This document shows positions 33,452 to 42,945 of a DNA stretch of 64,000 nt, one piece after another (position 1 is the stretch's first letter; each line of letters opens with the position of its first letter). The position numbers and the translations under genes are program-made. The DNA lies in the NCBI GenBank assembly GCA_033239125.1, contig BSWB01000001.1, positions 42,009,501 through 42,073,500 on the forward strand. Direction: 5' to 3'. The notes under the pieces are model-generated. The model searched no databases. It had not been told where the DNA came from and was given only the letters and a program-made list of their open reading frames with translations. This DNA is from Fagopyrum homotropicum (lineage: Eukaryota; Streptophyta; Magnoliopsida; Caryophyllales; Polygonaceae).

Positions 33452-36340
33452 TTAATGCAACAACTTAGCAAGTTCATCATCACTCAAGCATGCATTCACA
33501 ATTACAAGATATGTAGAGTTTTCACCAAGAAAAGCATACTTCAAATGAGAGGGGAGGGGTTTAAGTTCAAGTGAAGGAGGACCTTTATCGGTTGAAGATG
33601 ATCCAAATAAGGTTGGATGAGATGAATCCAAAGCAAATGAAGACTCCTCATGGCTCCTAAAAGCTTGATCATCATCAAGGATTGGTCTAGGGAAAACCAC
33701 GGCTGGAATCACGGTTTGCTCAACTTCCACGGCCGTGGTTCTTGCTAAGCTTGCTTCCCGGAGTTGTCCAGAAAGTTTGACGGCCGTGGAACATAAATCT
33801 CGACCGTGGAACTTGCAACTGTTCAACACCTCTTCGTGGCTTTCAAATCCAACTCTTGGCTCCTCTTCCAATGCTTCCAAGGCCTTGATCTCTTCATTGC
33901 AAGCCTCCTCAACAACTTCCTCCATCATACTTAAGGTAAGAACCTTCTCCAAGGGATCCTTGATCAAGATCGAGCTCACAACTTCCCTAGATTTCTCTTG
34001 CTCGACTATGTTGAAGACATCCTCATCAAGGGCTGGCCCTTTCGTCATTGTGGATAACTTGAACTTGACGTTCTCTTCTCCAATGTTGAAGGAGAGAGTT
34101 CCATTCTTGCAATCCACTAGGCATCCGGAGGTGGCTAGGAAGGGTCTTCCTAAGATGATGGGAACCGGATAATCCGCCGGAATGTCCAAGACTACAAAAT
34201 CAATTGGCACATAGAATCCTCCTAGTTGCACCGGGATGTCTTCTAAGATCCCAACCGGATGAGTGATAGAACGATCCGCCATATAGAGGGTCATCTTGAC
34301 CGGTTTCGGCTCTCCTAGCCCAACCTTGTTGCAAAGTGCAAGCGGTATGATGCTTACACTCGCCCCAAGATCACAAAGGGCCTCGTACTTCACATCTCCC
34401 ACTCCGATTGGGACACAAAAAGAGCCCAGATCTCTTAGCTTGGGAGGCATCTCCTCCTTCATTGTTTGGATCAATTCCGAGGATCTCTTGGTCATTCTTA
34501 TCTCCCCATACTCCTCCAACTTCCTTTTGTTGGAGAGTATTTCTTTCAAAAACTTGCCATATGCCGGCATTCCAAAGTGATTGTCCAAACGAGCTCTTGC
34601 TCTTGATTGTGGAAACGGTAGTGGTGGCTTGTATGGAGGCGGTGTCACATAGGTTGGCTCTACATCCTTGCTCTTGCCTCCATCTTCTTGTAACTTTCCC
34701 TCTTCTACCACTACTTGCTTTCCCTTAGCATTGTCTTTGGGCAAAGGATCTTTCATACTCAACCCACTCCTCGTTGTAATAGCCAACACTTGGCCTCTTG
34801 GGTTGTCTTCGGTTCTTCCGGGAAGCTTTCCCGGGTCTCTATGGGCTTCACCCGCTTTTTGGAACACTTGTGCTTCCAAAACCTTCTGAACCTTAGAAAT
34901 TGAAGTCACCGTGCTCTCAAGACCACTCAACCTTCCAAGAAATTGCTCAAACATTATTTCGGTTCTATCCTTTGGAGGTTGAGTAAATCCGGGTGGAGGT
35001 TCTTGTGAAGCTCTTGATGGTGGTGTTGTGTTTGTGGAGGAGGAAGGGTTCAAGGCTCCATCCGGGTTAGAGTAAGAAAATCCGGGATGGTTGTGGTTGA
35101 GCCGGTAATTGTTGAATTGCCGGTTGTTGTTAAAACTCCTTGGGCCTTGGTAATTGTTGAAGTGGCCCTTTCCCATGTAATTCACATCCTCCTCCTTGGA
35201 AGACAAGTTGGCTTGTGGAAGCACTTGAGGAGTTGCTTGGTTCTTCAAAGTTGTAGCACACAACTCCCTCAAGGACTTCAACTCGTTGTTGATGGCGTCA
35301 AGCTTGAAATTGCTCATGGTGACTTCACTCACCTCATATGCTCCCGCCTTTCTTCCTTCACTCTTCCTATGGGAGTATTTCTCAATCACTAGAGCTTGCT
35401 TCTCCACAAACTCCCAAGCTTCATCCACATGCTTCTCCATAAATGTCCCACCGGAAAGAGATTGGAGCTTGAATTGGCTATCTTCATCAAGTCCTTTGAA
35501 GTAGATCTCCAATAGCTCAATTTCTGGTATGCCATGGTGTGGACAATCAAGGAGAAGATCTTTGAACCTCTCCCAAGACTTGAATAAACTCTCTCTATCC
35601 TTCATCACGAAGGCATTGATCTTCCCTCTTAACTCGGTAGTCTTGGAAGGTGGGAAGAACTTAGTCAAAAACTCGGTTGTCATCTCCTCCCAAGTACCAA
35701 CTCGCCCTTGTGGAATAGATTGATACCAAGCTAAAGCTTTATCCTTAAGAGAGAAGGAAAAAGCCCTAAGCTTATGGTTGTTGCTCTCCAATCTTGGCGG
35801 TCTAAGAGTCTCCGTCAAGATCTCATAATTCATCAAATGTTGATGAGGAGACTCTCCTTCCATCCCTCCAAATTGATTATGCCGGATCATTTGTAGAACT
35901 TGAGGGCGGAGCTCATAGTTGTGGGCTGCGGGATCTCCTAAGTTCACACCCGGACGGTGTACTCTTTGTGCCGGATCCATATGTCTCCCTAGGGTTTGTG
36001 GCTCTTCAATGGAAATGGGCGCAACCCTAACATTAGCCGCCGGCTGCGGTTGTGGTGGAGGAGGTGGAGGTTGTCGGCGATTAAGCTCTCCTTGAACAAG
36101 GGCTTGCCTAATCTCATCAATCTCCCTCCTAGTTTCCTCTTGCCTCTCATTGGCAAGTCTCCTTTCTTCCTCCAAGAGCTCATCTCTTAGCCTTATTTGC
36201 TCTAAGGCTTCATCCAACTCAGCTTGGAGATTTCTACCAGCCATCTCTTTCTCTTTTCGGATGTTCTTGGATCTAGATCGAAGGGTTTTCTCCGGTTCGG
36301 GATCGAATGGAGCTAAATCCTTGCCACGAGATCTTCGCAT
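33452..36340 (-). CDS. C gag-protease, ended early by a TAA before RT
   Basis: I place the start at 36340 (MRRSRGKDL), because A1 and A2 begin with the same MRRSR; an in-frame Met 14 codons earlier is less likely. It has a charged coiled N-terminus, capsid (GMEGESPHQHLMNYE, KFFPPSKTTELRGKI), an Asn/Pro-rich linker with no CCHC seen, and protease with LCDLGASVSIIPLALC. Compared with A1, about 21 residues are missing in frame just before MPAYGKFLKE, so this is a clean deletion. The frame ends with TAA at 33452-33454, whereas A1 continues into RT. Gag and protease look complete. Confidence 0.85.
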   Translation of the reverse strand: MRRSRGKDLAPFDPEPEKTLRSRSKNIRKEKEMAGRNLQAELDEALEQIRLRDELLEEERRLANERQEETRREIDEIRQALVQGELNRRQPPPPPPQPQPAANVRVAPISIEEPQTLGRHMDPAQRVHRPGVNLGDPAAHNYELRPQVLQMIRHNQFGGMEGESPHQHLMNYEILTETLRPPRLESNNHKLRAFSFSLKDKALAWYQSIPQGRVGTWEEMTTEFLTKFFPPSKTTELRGKINAFVMKDRESLFKSWERFKDLLLDCPHHGIPEIELLEIYFKGLDEDSQFKLQSLSGGTFMEKHVDEAWEFVEKQALVIEKYSHRKSEGRKAGAYEVSEVTMSNFKLDAINNELKSLRELCATTLKNQATPQVLPQANLSSKEEDVNYMGKGHFNNYQGPRSFNNNRQFNNYRLNHNHPGFSYSNPDGALNPSSSTNTTPPSRASQEPPPGFTQPPKDRTEIMFEQFLGRLSGLESTVTSISKVQKVLEAQVFQKAGEAHRDPGKLPGRTEDNPRGQVLAITTRSGLSMKDPLPKDNAKGKQVVVEEGKLQEDGGKSKDVEPTYVTPPPYKPPLPFPQSRARARLDNHFGMPAYGKFLKEILSNKRKLEEYGEIRMTKRSSELIQTMKEEMPPKLRDLGSFCVPIGVGDVKYEALCDLGASVSIIPLALCNKVGLGEPKPVKMTLYMADRSITHPVGILEDIPVQLGGFYVPIDFVVLDIPADYPVPIILGRPFLATSGCLVDCKNGTLSFNIGEENVKFKLSTMTKGPALDEDVFNIVEQEKSREVVSSILIKDPLEKVLTLSMMEEVVEEACNEEIKALEALEEEPRVGFESHEEVLNSCKFHGRDLCSTAVKLSGQLREASLARTTAVEVEQTVIPAVVFPRPILDDDQAFRSHEESSFALDSSHPTLFGSSSTDKGPPSLELKPLPSHLKYAFLGENSTYLVIVNACLSDDELAKLLH

Positions 36341-36457
36341 ACACCTAAAGAGTAATAGATGTCCTGAAAAGCAAAGACACAAACCAAAAAGAGATCAAAA
36401 GCAACAAGAAAGATCTACACTAGAAACAATCACAAAATAGACTCAATCTAGACCTAG

Positions 36458-36475
36458 TCCCCGGCAACGGCGCCA
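36458..36475 (-). other. C primer-binding site
   Basis: Sense TGGCGCCGTTGCCGGGGA, six bases from the 5' LTR end. It is identical to that of A2 and of tRNA-Asp type. Confidence 0.85.
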
Positions 36476-36481
36476 AAAACT

Positions 36482-38298
36482 TGTTACGCTAAGATCGTGA
36501 TGCGCAAATGGGTTTTAAATTTATAACTCGAACTAAATCCTAACTACCTAGCGAAACCCGCAGTGTACGGGACGTTTGTAGAAGGGATAGTATTCCGAGG
36601 TCGAACACAAAGACTAAGGTGAAATTGATTCGAATTGTGATTGAGTTTAGTAAAGATCTAGGTTGAAAGAAAAGAAAGAAATAAAGAAATGAAAATCTCA
36701 AATGTTTTTGGTTGGTTTTTGGTGATCGATCAAAGATCACAATTCATGCAAAGTAAACAATCAAACCAAACTAAGAATCAACACAAATAAACAAGCTAAA
36801 CAAGATAATGATCAAGGAAAGAAAAGACGGATTCTAGAGGTTGGAAGTTCCGGTTATGGCATAGGACTCAAGCTATCTATTCAATTCTTGGATTAACTAT
36901 GATATGTTGGGATTAAGCGTTTCTAGATTGGGATCAATTACCGGGTAGGTCTCATGTCCAACTAGTCCGCTCCTAAGGTCTCATTACCGGGTAAGTCTCT
37001 AAGAACCTAAGGATAGGAATTCTACACAAACCGGATTGTTAATTAGGGGTCTAACCTATCCTTACCGGGTAAGTCTTGGAAAGGAAAGTCCTAAACAACT
37101 ATCCTAGCACACCTAATCCAATGGCGGCTTATTAGGCTCACCACTACCTAAGGTTTGTTATCTTTGGAATCTAAGAGCAAGGATTACCGGGTAAGTCTCT
37201 CCTAACACTTAGTTACTTACACTAGGTTACCCTAGGGTAGATTAAACTCAACAAACACTTAGGATTTCAACATTCTATAGATCTAAGACAAGATCCATCG
37301 AACCAGGGAAAATCACGGTTTGTTCTACCTAAACCACGGCCGTGGTCAGACAAGAACTACCCGTGATTTCTAACAGCAGCTACGTTCATACACACAAGTC
37401 ATCCAAAGGTAAATCTAAGTCCGTCCTATCATAGCCCTAGCCATAACCATCCTTTCCTTACCCTAGAACCGCATCAATTTAGCCTACAACGTTCATAATA
37501 GAAATCGAAATAAACAAACATAAAATCATGACATCCATTTGCAAGATAATGAAGGAAAAGAGATGAACAAGTGAACTAAAGCAAAACCGAGCTGAAAATA
37601 GAATTAGAGTAACTCACAATCCTTCCAAAAGAAGGTTCAATGATTCATACAACTCTTAGAAATAGAATCCGGAATACTTCAATACAAAACTATCAAGTGT
37701 GGTGGTGTGTGTTCTTCTTCTCCTCTTCAATGGAGCTCTTCTTCTTCTTCCTCTTTGACACTTTCCTTCCTAGAAAAACTTCTTATTGAGAGAATATTTT
37801 TGTTAGAGAGTAAAATGGATAATGGATGAGCTGCTCCAAGATATTTCTCACAGCCCATGAAGGACCACTTTTATAACAAACTTGCATGAGCTGGCCATGA
37901 GAGTCGTGGCACAGCTGTCACAAGAATCTGGCAAAATCCACGGGTGATTCCACGGCCGTGGAGTGTCAGAGAACCGTGATTCTGTGCAGAAACTTCGCCT
38001 TGGATCATTAAGCTGTGATTTGGTGCATGGCTTGTGTTGGCAAGGCTCCATGAGTCCTCCTTAGCCTTTAGCTTGTGTCCTAATGAGTCATCTAGATGAA
38101 CGATCCTCAAACGTATCGTTTTTGCTCCTAAATCTCCCGAAATACCTATAAAACACGCACAAGTCCGTGTAGACGTCTATCTCGGCAAAATACATGAATT
38201 GAGTGCAAAACGTTGTGAACTAGTGCTAAACCATGCATGAATGAGTGAGAAATCTATCTAAATGATTACCTAAAACTAAGTCATAAATCGTGTTATCA
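36482..38298 (-). repeat. C 5' LTR with promoter
   Basis: 1817 bp, paired with 27181-28995. The sense TATA box is at 37869-37875, the palindrome cluster just upstream at 37930-37985, and the leader hairpin at 37310-37369 (outer arms ATCACGG/CCGTGAT, GTTCT/AGAAC, centre CCACGGCCGTGG). Confidence 0.95.
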
Positions 38299-38704
38299 CG
38301 GGTCGGGGAATTCCTCCTCTTCTTCATGGGAATCATTTCCGTCAAGAGGTAAAGGATGGGTGCGTTCAATGACAGACGCAAGCCGGACAACGTTTGATGG
38401 TCCGGCTCCCAAAAGTCCCTTGCCTTTCCGTTGTGCATCGGATGTGGAAGCATATCACGATCTCATTCGGATAAGTTGGGGTGGGACGGTGAGCAATTTG
38501 AAGGGCCTTAAGAGCTTCTAGCTCTTTTTTCAAGGCAATGTTTTCTCGGGTCAAGGCATCAAACTTTTGTTGTGCCTTCAAGGATTCCAATTCTCGCCTT
38601 ATGGAGTCATTTTCGAGGGACAACGAAGCAGTTTCTTGAGCCAAGGGTTCACTGAACTCTTGCGGACCAGAATCCTGAGAAGTTTCCATTTCAACGTTAG
38701 TCAT
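38299..38704 (-). pseudogene. E1 gag N-terminus
   Basis: Begins MTNVEMETSQDSGPQEF at 38704, the first Met downstream of the E1 PBS. Residues ~20-70 are Leu/Glu/Lys-rich heptads (SLENDSIRRELESLKAQQ, ALTRENIALKKELEALKAL), a likely coiled coil. After about residue 75 the original frame is lost by a shift. An acidic stretch (SHEEEEEFPDP) in another frame runs up to the C insertion. Confidence 0.75.
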
Positions 38705-39506
38705 TGCTCCAAATCAGCACACAATTGCAAGCAATCAAGTGAGAAAGGTGACAAGTTAGGTCAACTTTACCCAAGTTCAAGTGCGTTATCGGGTTCTACT
38801 TTGGGGAAGGCCGTTTGGCGGTTAGGCAAGGAAGGCAAATCCAACAAAATTGAACCAATTACACACAAATAAACAAGTGATATTTTGCAAACGTATGTAA
38901 GAAAATGGAGAGATAGAAGATGGACGGATTGTTCACTCGGCAAGCTTTGCTTGCTTTCGGTCTTTGACCGTTTTGTAAAATCCGATTTTTCGGATGGACC
39001 GGTTTGCCGGACGTCTTTTCACTTTGTGTGTTTCGTTTCTTTGAAACGTTTTGAACAACACTTTCTTTTGTTTTTTTTTGAACACAAATCCGTATTGATG
39101 AAGTGTTTTTTTGCTTTTCTTGGAATATCAAATGCGAGATATCCGAACTTTTCGTTAACAAAAATATCCCAAGAGATTTGGTGAAATTAATTAACAAAAT
39201 TGTTGGATTAGGTCGGTTTAAGAAAAAGACGGGTTTGATAAATGGTTTGAAGGCAAACCAAATATCTCCTATTTTTGTACTTTTTGTTTTGAGTTAAACA
39301 CGGAAAAGAAAATAAAATTCAGGGAAAATGGATGAACATGATGAAGAACATGATGAACAACATGAAGATCATGAAGAACAAATGAAGAACATCATGAACA
39401 AACGAAGAACATCATGAACAAAAAAGGCTAAATAGGTTTAAGATAATAACGCACAAAAATAAGAGTAAAGAGAACTTAGCTTTGATCCCTTACTCTGATA
39501 CCAATT
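38705..39506 (-). other. E1 leader between LTR and gag, with GAACATGAT repeats
   Basis: About 800 bp untranslated. It includes 39325-39425, where units like 'gaacatgatgaa' / 'gaacatcatgaa' repeat about eight times, and an AT-rich stretch with poly-T near 39070. The PBS is at its start. No gene is visible. Confidence 0.65.
39493..39503 (-). other. E1 primer-binding site (initiator tRNA-Met type)
   Basis: Sense TGGTATCAGAG three bases after the LTR end GCATCA. The match to initiator tRNA-Met ends after 11 bases. Confidence 0.8.
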
Positions 39507-40277
39507 TGATGCGTCCTTGGAGGTAACCAAGGATAACTCCGGATCTAGATCAAGCAAAACTCCAACTACTCCTTGACTCTTTGTGCAACATTGTATCGTT
39601 TCGGATCCAAAGGGGCGGAAGCGATGAAGAAACAAGGATTACTTCGATCTAAAGAGATCGAATAAACCTTTTTGTGTGGATCGAAGGTTGATTCTTAAGA
39701 AGAATCCTCGAATATGGATTTCTGGGATCAAAGACGAGATCCAAGGAAGAAATTTGAGAGATAGAAGAGAGGTTTTGATACCCAAGCTAAGTAGGAGGAA
39801 ATTCTTCTCAAAACTTAGTAATATTGAACATGGAAAATAAGTGAGGCAATATATCTCTTATATAGAGAGACTTGCCTACCTATGGGCCAACGGGCCAAAC
39901 AAAATACATGAAGAAAAGCCCAAAAGGGAAAACCTAAAAGGATAAGGTCAAAAGGGAATATTCTTATACGGAATATCCCTTTATTACATAAAAAAGAAAA
40001 CATAAAATATAGTCCGAAAATAAGCTAGCTTCATGCCATGGAGTCGGAAAGACGAGACATGCCGCTAACGGAACCGGTAGCCTATGCCATGGTGGTGTAG
40101 AGACATGACCTGCCGGTAATGGGACCAAGTGAAGAAGTAATGCGGGCGATGATGGAGCCGGTGGCTCGAGCAATGGCCTTAGCTCGGGATCGGGTAATCG
40201 GTCCATCTGAACGAACTCTAAGAGCCTCGTCCTCTTCGTCTATGGTCAACGTAAAAGGGGCATCCAAGGGCGCATCA
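39507..40277 (-). repeat. E LTR, shared by E1 (as 5' LTR) and the E0 fragment (as 3' LTR)
   Basis: 771 bp. The ends form an extended inverted repeat, TGATGCGTCCTTGG at the left and its near-complement CCAAGGGCGCATCA at the right. A TATA box (sense CTATATAAGAG) is at 39857-39864. One side has PBS plus gag (E1). The other side has a purine tract and integrase C-terminus (E0). A pol-like tail containing GPITRSRAKAIA (about 40150-40260) lies inside the LTR, so pol originally read into it. Confidence 0.8.
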
Positions 40278-40597
40278 GTCCCCCATCTTGGCTGTGAAAC
40301 GTCCCTGTTTCACCATCGTCAAAGAGGGGCTCAACATAAGGGGCAACGTCCTTGACGTTGAATGTTGGGTGTACTCCGTAGGAATCCGGAAGCTCTAACT
40401 TGTATGCATTGGGACCATGACGGGCTAATATGCGGAATGGGCCATCACCACGGTCCGAGAGCTTGCTCATGCGGCGAGTAGGGAAACGCTCCTTCCGTAG
40501 GTGGAGCCAAACAAGATCACCGGGCTCAAAAGAGACGTCGCGGCGGCCCTTGTTGCGTTGTCCGGCAAGTTGGGCGGCACGACGTTCAAGTTGTGGG
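40246..40597 (-). pseudogene. E0: integrase C-terminal module of a second, truncated E copy
   Basis: The frame reads QLERRAAQLAGQRNKGRRDVSF, then FEPGDLVWLHLRKERFP, LSDRGDGPFRILARHGPNAYKLELP and HPTFNVKDVAPYV, the GPY/F-type C-terminal module of Gypsy integrase that binds DNA. Then come the PPT (40278-40291, sense CCAAGATGGGGGAC) and the LTR. The upstream part of the element is missing: homology stops at 40597 in mid-gene, and 40598 onwards is the unrelated element D in opposite orientation. Bases 40554-40597 equal 1-44. Confidence 0.85.
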
Positions 40598-41177
40598 TTA
40601 TGCAAGATAAGAGGATAAGCAGAGTCGTCTAAGCAAGATAGGGCGTCTGAGGTGACTTCCTAAGGACACGACGATTTTGATAAGTATCAAGTTGATCCAA
40701 TGAGGGCGAGGTGATAGTTAGAGTCATACCTCCAAGGTACATAGAGGAGTTATGCAACCTATAAGTTGGCGAACCATAACCGTCGAGTCGCGGGATAGTT
40801 TTGACACTTCCTTCTTCTAAGGAACTCGATTAGATCGTGGGGACCGAGACATGCCCATGGAGCTTCATTAAAAGCAGAAGAGGTGAGCGACCTCCATTCC
40901 GTTTTCTTTGACACAATCATTGAGTAATGGGGACTGAATGACATTATGGATACATCCAAGCGGGGCTTGGGATGCGTATGAAGTAACAAGAGAGGTTTCG
41001 TGCGTATGTGGACAATTGTGGGCAAATAAAAAAATGAATGAGGGAGGGTCAAGAGTTAGGCGCTTTAATACGCGCACTTAAGATGATGACGGTATTTATG
41101 TAATGAGCGACATGTTAGTTGTGTACAGACGATAAGAATATGACATGTGCATATATTGCTCTGCAAGGGTGGAATGC
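40598..41177 (+). pseudogene. D RT-connection and RNase H remnant
   Basis: At 40949-40985 the frame reads DTSKRGLGCV, the start of Gypsy RNase H. About 41060-41110 gives an ALKMMTVFM-like block matching the usual ALKIWRHYL region, and 41120-41145 matches the TDHKSLKYI block. Stops and shifts occur throughout. The left edge is the abrupt junction with E0 at 40597. Confidence 0.65.
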
Positions 41178-42945
41178 TGTTCACTCCAAAAGGTGTGTGC
41201 AAGCTTTAATATTTATAACCCAAGAAGTATGCTTGAACAATATGCGAACCCGCAGTGTACGGATCAATTGTAATAAAAGCAAGAATTCCAGGGGTCGAAC
41301 ACAGGGACTATGGTGAAACAAAGATCGGTAATCAGGTTGTCAAATAACCACTAACAGCAATTAAAGCAATCAAAGATGATATAAGAGTTAAATAAAGGAG
41401 AATGCGGATTATAGGGATTAAAGCATCTAGTTGTGGTTCCGACTCAAGATCTCAAAGGATAACATGGACAAAGCTGAGGTTTGCAAAGCGAAGGTGTTTC
41501 TAAAGTGGGAATAGCTTACCGGGTAAGTCTCACTACTCACTATCCCAAACCAAAGATCATTTTACCGGGTAAGTCTCAAGGTACTTAGGAAAGGAACTAT
41601 GATCTCAAACCAACATACCACCCAAGGGAATAGAATCAACCTTTACCGGGTAAGTCTCAGGCTAACTCACAAAGATGGGATGAAGGCACACTCAAACCCC
41701 AATAAAGGATAAACCTTTATTACCTTCACTCATGATCTTGGGTAAACAAGCAAAGGAATCACCGGGTAAGTCTCATCCTAGACTTTCGTTGAACTAGGAA
41801 AATTATAACAAGGATAGGATTTGGCAAACTTAAACTCTTAACTCAGATAAGGTTCAGGAAAGGTTCACCTCGTTCAGTTATATTCCATCCCGGCCGAGAT
41901 GTTCAATGACTGACCGAGGTATTCTACGGTTAAGGTAAAGACTCGAGCTTTCAGGATCCTGCTGGGATTAAGATCATTCTATCATCGTCTTTCCCACAAC
42001 TTTCAGCCAATCACCCCAGAATCGCATAAAGAACTTAGCCAATAATCATCATGATAACAATAATCAAATTTATAAGAAAGGAATCAATATTCAAACAAGA
42101 AAGCCTTCACACAAAGGTCTCAATAACTGAATGAATCAAACAACAAATCAGCGTTCCTCAAATCACAATCAGAAAAGACAACAAAACCAAAAGCCAAACT
42201 AAGAAGATCTTACAAACTCCTTCAAAAGCCAACTTCAACTATGATTCCTTCTTTCCTTGAACTTCAACCTTCAAAACTTCTTTTAAACCTTCCTTCACAC
42301 TCTTTAGAAAATCCTCTAGAAAATCAGTGATCCGAAGATGGCTGAATCGTAGAAAATCAACCCATATATATAGGAATTATCTTCCAAAGATAATAATACC
42401 TTAAAAAGATAATTTCCTAGAAAATATATTCATATCTCTCAAAATAAATCAGCTAAATGTAATATCTTCCTTCCAGAAATCCAGCCAAAATTTTATGATA
42501 TTCTCCTTCCAAAAATAGAAGATCTCAGCCAAAAACAAAGATCTCGCCGGTGGCAGGGTGTTCGCCTCGGTCGGGATGCTCCTTAAGATCACCTCGGTCG
42601 AGGTGGTACTGTAGCTGACCGAGGTGAGTCTCAGCTGAATGTAAAACTCTTGAATCTAGTCCAAAAATCAATCTTTTAAATCATTTTCATGCTTCCTGAG
42701 ATCTTCTTATAACTCTTCAATGCTCCAGAATGTATCTCAAATGACTCGTTAGCTTCCTTAGCTCCATTTCGGTCCAAAACGTGCCATTTTCCCTACAATT
42801 ACAAGAAAACTAGGTGTAGACCTCGATTCCCGCAAAGGTAGACAACATAACAATATAATCAAAGAATATACATCCATACATGCAGATTTATGAAAATAAA
42901 ATGTCTAAACCAATCCCAAAATATAGACTATAATACATGCTATCA
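41178..42945 (-). repeat. Solo LTR of a third Athila-like family
   Basis: 1768 bp with TG...CA ends, flanked by AATGC (41173-41177) and AATAC (42946-42950). It is related to the C LTR in layout and in four copies of TTACCGGGTAA (41517-41775), and shares 'gcgaacccgcagtgtacggatc' with A1. The sense TATA-like TATATATA is at about 42362-42372. The leader hairpin (41867-41920) and upstream cluster (42540-42635) use the palindromes CATCYCGGCCGRGATG and CACCTCG-CGAGGTG instead of CCACGGCCGTGG. No internal region is present, so it is the product of LTR-LTR recombination. Confidence 0.85.

Larger units (their letters stand above)
27181..38298 (-). mobile_element. C: young Athila-lineage element without the env-position ORF
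   Basis: 11.1 kb on the minus strand, 5' LTR 36482-38298, 3' LTR 27181-28995, with CGGGT duplicated exactly (27176-27180, 38299-38303). The LTRs differ at roughly nine bases plus two short indels. Athila-type PBS, protease and RT. The region after pol is only ~1.66 kb and non-coding, so the ORF seen in A1 and A2 is absent. A single in-frame TAA separates gag-protease from RT-integrase. Confidence 0.95.
1..40277 (-). mobile_element. E1: decayed Ty3/Gypsy element, minus strand, split by three insertions, 3' end off the window
   Basis: Own segments are 1-4051, 17296-17783, 27092-27180, 38299-39506 and the 5' LTR 39507-40277. The pieces join in order on the minus strand (gag, CCHC knuckle, protease, RT, RNase H, integrase) once A1, B and C are skipped, and each interruption is flanked by a 5-bp duplication. 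The protease has a DGGS active site followed by a GRPWQFDR block, and pol ends with a GPITRSRAK-type tail, which suggests a chromovirus-like lineage; I cannot assign it further. Frameshifts and stops in pol show that it is dead. The 3' LTR should lie left of position 1. Confidence 0.85.
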
